A DNA stretch of 64,000 bases from positions 434,001-498,000 of the forward strand of contig JAAXNY010000014.1 of the NCBI GenBank assembly GCA_013420905.1, written 5' to 3'. Positions 60,499 through 64,000 of the stretch are shown in pieces. Origin of the DNA: Collybia mongolica. Lineage: Eukaryota; Basidiomycota; Agaricomycetes; Agaricales; Clitocybaceae. Position 1 is the first letter of the stretch, and each line of letters opens with the position of its first letter. The position numbers were made by a program, and so were the translations under genes. A model generated the notes under the pieces. The model made no database searches and was not told the origin of the DNA. It saw nothing but the letters and a program-made list of their open reading frames with translations.

Positions 60499-60505
60499 CT
60501 CCCCC

Positions 60506-63500
60506 TCAAACCGTCGATAGCCCTAGCGCATGCGCGAAATGCTTCGCTTTCGCACTGGGGAGCGCTTTTGTCAGGGTGTCGGCGGTCATGTCGTCGGTGG
60601 GGCAGTAGATGAGCTTGATGTTTCCGGCTTTGACAATGTAGCGAATATAGTGATAGCGTATGTCGATGTGTTTCGTACGCGCATGGTACGAACCGGATTT
60701 CGTGAGTGCGATGGCGGATTGGCTGTCACTGTATAGGGTGGTGGGTTCGGTGAGTGGACCGTTGATTGGTCCGTAGACCTCGCTGATAAGACGGCGCAGC
60801 CACATCGCTTCTTTGGCAGCATGAGTAGCCGCCACGTACTCGGCTTCTGTCGTCGACAGAGTAACAAGTTCCTGTTTCTTCGACGACCACGACACGGCCC
60901 CTCCATCCACGATGAAGGCATAGCCGGAGATGGCACGCCTGTGCTCCTGCGAGGCGCCGTCCGCATCCACAAAGCCTTCCAGGCCTTCCTTCCCATTGCC
61001 ATAGACGAGCTCGAGCTCTTTGGTGCCAAGCAGATACCGAAAGATTCGCTTCACGGCCTCCCAATGGACCCATCCCGGGTTGTCGCAGAACTGCGCGACA
61101 GTAGACATGGCAAACGCGATGTCGGGGCGTGTTCCCATTGCCGCGTACATCAACGATCCGACAGCTTCGCGATACGGCACGTTTCGCATGCGTGCGATAT
61201 CCACGAGCGCGGTGGGGCATTGGGATTTGCTGAGGGCGACATTGGTGTCCATGGGCGTCGATACCGGCTTCAAATCGTTGAAATTGAACCGGGTTAGGAT
61301 GGAGTCAATGTAGGCGTGTTGGGATAGTGAGAGTGTGTGGTTGGGAAGGTCGCGAGTTACTTTGATACCGAGGATCCAATGGACTGGTCCTAGGTCTGTC
61401 ATCGTGTACACCTGGTTGATGTCCTCCTTGAACTTAGCAATTTGTTTTGCAGATGTTCCTGTGGTGATGCAGTCGTCAACATGAATGACAATGACTATCA
61501 ACTCGCCGTCTTCCTTCTTGAAGAAGACTCCGTGGTCCGCCTCGCTTCTCTCAAACCCTAAGTCTCCCAGTGCCTTTCGCAGTGCGTCGTACCAATTCTT
61601 TGCGCCCTGCTTGAGTCCATACAATGCCTTTCGCAGCCGAAAGACATATGCCTTGGGGTCGGCTTTCGTCTGATCCACAGGCTGTTCGAGGTACACAACC
61701 TCATCTTCTCCAAGGACTCCATTGAGGAATGCACTGTCGAAATCGAATGCATCTACGGGCCATCCGTTCCGAGCAGCTAGTGCGAGCACAAGGCGAAACG
61801 ACGACATGCGCGCGACGGGCGCATACGTCTCGTTGAAGTTGACGCCGTGAATCTGGGTGAAACCTTTCGCGACGAGACGTGCCTTATATTTCTTGACTTC
61901 ACCAGCGGCGTTCTTCTTGATGCGAAGGACCCATTTGTAGCCAACGACATTGGTGCTGGGAGGTGGACGCTTCACGAGTTCCCAGGTGCCGTTCGTTTCT
62001 AGCGTGCGCATTTCCTGCCTGATGGCCTCCTGCCATTTCGGCCAGTCTGGGCGCCGCTTTGCTTCTGCATAGTCTGGCGTCAGCCCTTCTGCTTCTCCCG
62101 TGACAGCTGCCATGGCGAAATCTTCCACGCTCACCATTTCCCAGTTGTCTGCTGCGCTGGCTTGTTCTTTCTCCCTCTGTTTCCCCTCCTGCATTCCAGG
62201 TGGAAGCATGGGAGCGCTGGGCCTTTCGTTTATCCGCCCCTCGCTCAATCGTAGCCTTCGCAAGTAGTCCGACTCAATGCAGACACGCTTTGGACGACCT
62301 TCGTTAGGTTCGTCATCGAGACGAGGGCTAGGTGGAGCATCCGGGTCAGGGATTTCTTCAACAGTGGCCTTATAGGGTGAAGAGGGCCGCTCGACGTCCA
62401 CATCTTCCCACTCCCCCTCGAGCGGGACTGTCGGTACATCTTCCTCTTCGATATTGAACCTGACGCTGCGCTCAACTGTGACGGAACATTTTTCAGTCCA
62501 ATAAATTCGATGCGCGCAGCTCTCCTCGTCAAATCCAACCCAATGACCGATTTTCGAACGAGCGTCCAGCTTCGAGCCACTTGTGTCGTGCACGCGCACT
62601 CTGGAGCCCCATGGTGGAAGGTTCGAGATATTAGGCTTCTCACCCTCCATCAGCTCGTGTGGGGTTGTGTCGTCAAGTGCGCGTGTCCAGGTACGGTTTT
62701 TCAACCATGTCGCATGCATTACGGCCTCACCCCAGAGGTTTTTCGGTAGACCGCTATCATGAATCATTGCTCGAACCTTTTCGAGGAGTGTACGATTCAG
62801 CCGTTCGGCAACACCATTATACTCTGGTGTGTCGTGGACAGTCAAACGTCGTGTGGTTCCCCTCTCGTTCAGGTGGGCTGTGAACTCATTGCTGAGGTAC
62901 TCCCCCCCTCTGTCCGAATGCAGTTTCTTAATTCTGACATTCTTCTGGGTCAGGAGCCACGCTTCATAGGACTTGTAGACCGTAAAAGTGTCGCTTTTCT
63001 CGCGAATGAGGTAGGTTGTAGCATGTCGGCTGTAGTCATCCGTGAAAGTGACGTAGTACCCCTTTTTGCCTAGGGTCTGGATGGGTGCAGGTCCCCAGAG
63101 GTCAGAGTGAACTTCGTCGCCTATCTTGGCTGCCCGTTTGCTCTCCCGAACCTTCTGGATGGGCTTTCGTGTGGTTTTCGCGGCCTTGCAAGATTCGCAT
63201 ATTGTTGCTTTGCTTGTTTCGTCGAGCTTTAGCCCATGCACCAGGCCTTTTGTCAGGAGGGTACATGCGGCTTCGTGAGCAACATGTCCTAGTCGACGGT
63301 GAAGTTTGTCAATTGTTACGACTTTGAGAGGAGTTTCAGGTGCTCTTGCAGTTGCAACAGCAGCGGTTTCAGGGTGAGGTGTGAAGACACGGTAAAGTCC
63401 GTTCTTCATGTTAATTACTCCAATGTGGCTCTTATCTTTCGTATAGATACGACATGTCGAATCCCGGAAAACCAACACAGCACCAGCAATTGCAATGCGG

Positions 63501-63997
63501 CTAACTGATACGAGGGTTACGCCCATTGAAGGAGCATACAGGACATTTTCGAGGAGCACACAAGTGGCCGGCTTTGTGCCATTAGGGACATTGATGTACA
63601 TATCACCCATTCCGATAGCATTGAAGGAACGCTTGTCGGCAGCAGTAATAGGCTTCGGGGGAATAGGTCGATAGTTGACGAAGCGGTGCCTGTACCCAGA
63701 CATGTGGCGTGATGCTCCAGAATCGTACAACTCTGTATCAATGAGCTCACTGCCTAGGCTCGTACTGGTGTTCTTCTGGATTTCGGCAGCAACAAAAGTT
63801 CGTGTGTATGCTTCATCGTCCATTCCTATAACCTCATATTCATCTATGTCCTCACTAAAATAGGTATCATCCTCCATGTCATCCTCGTCTTCTGAGTCAG
63901 ATACCACTTGTAGGGCTGGTGGTGGCTCGTCTCCGTACTTGTCATCTTCCTCGTCATCCTCATCTGAGGAATCAGTGACGGGTACCAATTCTGGCAT
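60506..63997 (-). CDS. Ty1/copia polyprotein (protease, integrase, RT, RNase H), partial
   Basis: An uninterrupted frame of 1163 codons running in from the right edge; the gag part is beyond the window. Order is that of copia. After an acidic linker: aspartic protease (YDSGASRHMSGY, about residue 92), GAG-pre-integrase (LHRRLGHVAHEA), integrase core with DDE residues (HSDLWGPAP, about 298; KLHSDRGGEYLS, about 362; EYNGVAERLNRTL), reverse transcriptase (KARLVAKGFTQIHGVNFNET; VIVIHVDDCIT, about 842, with H instead of the usual Y) and RNase H (STTEAEYVAATHAAKEAMWL, about 1050). It ends ALPSAKAKHFAHALGLSTV. There are no stops or frameshifts, and codon use is GC-rich, unlike the adjacent Helitron. 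A conserved frame implies recent activity. Confidence 0.95.
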   Translation of the reverse strand: MPELVPVTDSSDEDDEEDDKYGDEPPPALQVVSDSEDEDDMEDDTYFSEDIDEYEVIGMDDEAYTRTFVAAEIQKNTSTSLGSELIDTELYDSGASRHMSGYRHRFVNYRPIPPKPITAADKRSFNAIGMGDMYINVPNGTKPATCVLLENVLYAPSMGVTLVSVSRIAIAGAVLVFRDSTCRIYTKDKSHIGVINMKNGLYRVFTPHPETAAVATARAPETPLKVVTIDKLHRRLGHVAHEAACTLLTKGLVHGLKLDETSKATICESCKAAKTTRKPIQKVRESKRAAKIGDEVHSDLWGPAPIQTLGKKGYYVTFTDDYSRHATTYLIREKSDTFTVYKSYEAWLLTQKNVRIKKLHSDRGGEYLSNEFTAHLNERGTTRRLTVHDTPEYNGVAERLNRTLLEKVRAMIHDSGLPKNLWGEAVMHATWLKNRTWTRALDDTTPHELMEGEKPNISNLPPWGSRVRVHDTSGSKLDARSKIGHWVGFDEESCAHRIYWTEKCSVTVERSVRFNIEEEDVPTVPLEGEWEDVDVERPSSPYKATVEEIPDPDAPPSPRLDDEPNEGRPKRVCIESDYLRRLRLSEGRINERPSAPMLPPGMQEGKQREKEQASAADNWEMVSVEDFAMAAVTGEAEGLTPDYAEAKRRPDWPKWQEAIRQEMRTLETNGTWELVKRPPPSTNVVGYKWVLRIKKNAAGEVKKYKARLVAKGFTQIHGVNFNETYAPVARMSSFRLVLALAARNGWPVDAFDFDSAFLNGVLGEDEVVYLEQPVDQTKADPKAYVFRLRKALYGLKQGAKNWYDALRKALGDLGFERSEADHGVFFKKEDGELIVIVIHVDDCITTGTSAKQIAKFKEDINQVYTMTDLGPVHWILGIKVTRDLPNHTLSLSQHAYIDSILTRFNFNDLKPVSTPMDTNVALSKSQCPTALVDIARMRNVPYREAVGSLMYAAMGTRPDIAFAMSTVAQFCDNPGWVHWEAVKRIFRYLLGTKELELVYGNGKEGLEGFVDADGASQEHRRAISGYAFIVDGGAVSWSSKKQELVTLSTTEAEYVAATHAAKEAMWLRRLISEVYGPINGPLTEPTTLYSDSQSAIALTKSGSYHARTKHIDIRYHYIRYIVKAGNIKLIYCPTDDMTADTLTKALPSAKAKHFAHALGLSTV

Positions 63998-64000
63998 GCT

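Overview
The window is nuclear DNA of a filamentous basidiomycete, most likely an Agaricomycete. The evidence is many short GT-AG introns (mostly 49-61 nt), basidiomycete-type proteins (a DUF6698 relic, a fused siroheme synthase, a DUF726 protein), Helitron and Ty1/copia elements, and an intron-less nuclear tRNA-Ile. Exon models were assembled by hand; in every model called intact the summed exon length is a multiple of three.

Layout. 1-0.9 kb: 3' part of an amidohydrolase. 0.9-6.7 kb: gene-poor, with two weak coding candidates. 6.7-9.1 kb: NRAMP metal transporter (+), convergent with UTP14 (9.3-12.9 kb, -). 13.4-14.1 kb: frameshifted relic of an uncharacterised gene. 15.2-17.1 kb: serine carboxypeptidase with an in-frame TAG. 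18.4-19.3 kb: RRM/SR-type splicing factor. 19.6-20.7 kb: uncharacterised, possibly OB-fold protein. 21.4-26.3 kb: three tandem alpha/beta-hydrolase paralogues with the same five-exon structure. 26.3-30.0 kb: gene-poor, holding a MITE-like element. 30.1-32.4 kb: SNF1/AMPK catalytic subunit; 32.7 kb: tRNA-Ile(AAU). 33.4-34.6 kb: DUF6698 pseudogene. 36.0-36.8 kb: coiled-coil protein. 37.1-38.5 kb: uncharacterised protein (-). 38.5-42.4 kb: gene-poor, with a degenerate Ser/Thr repeat. 42.5-44.4 kb: MET1-type siroheme synthase (-), divergent from SRP14 (44.5-45.2 kb, +). 45.6-46.1 kb: small uncharacterised gene (-). 46.7-50.3 kb: DUF726/TMCO4-like hydrolase (-).

From about 50.3 kb to the end the sequence is mobile DNA. 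An AT-rich stretch leads into two head-to-tail Helitrons (a decayed 2.2-kb copy, then a 6-kb copy with an uninterrupted Rep/helicase frame), followed by a Ty1/copia element (candidate LTR plus a long open pol frame that runs off the window).

The housekeeping genes cover metal uptake, ribosome biogenesis, splicing, energy sensing, sulfite-reductase cofactor synthesis and secretory targeting. They are not a functional cluster. I found no convincing undescribed multi-gene system. The most unusual features are the tandem Helitrons, the hydrolase triplication, and the number of recently or partly broken genes.
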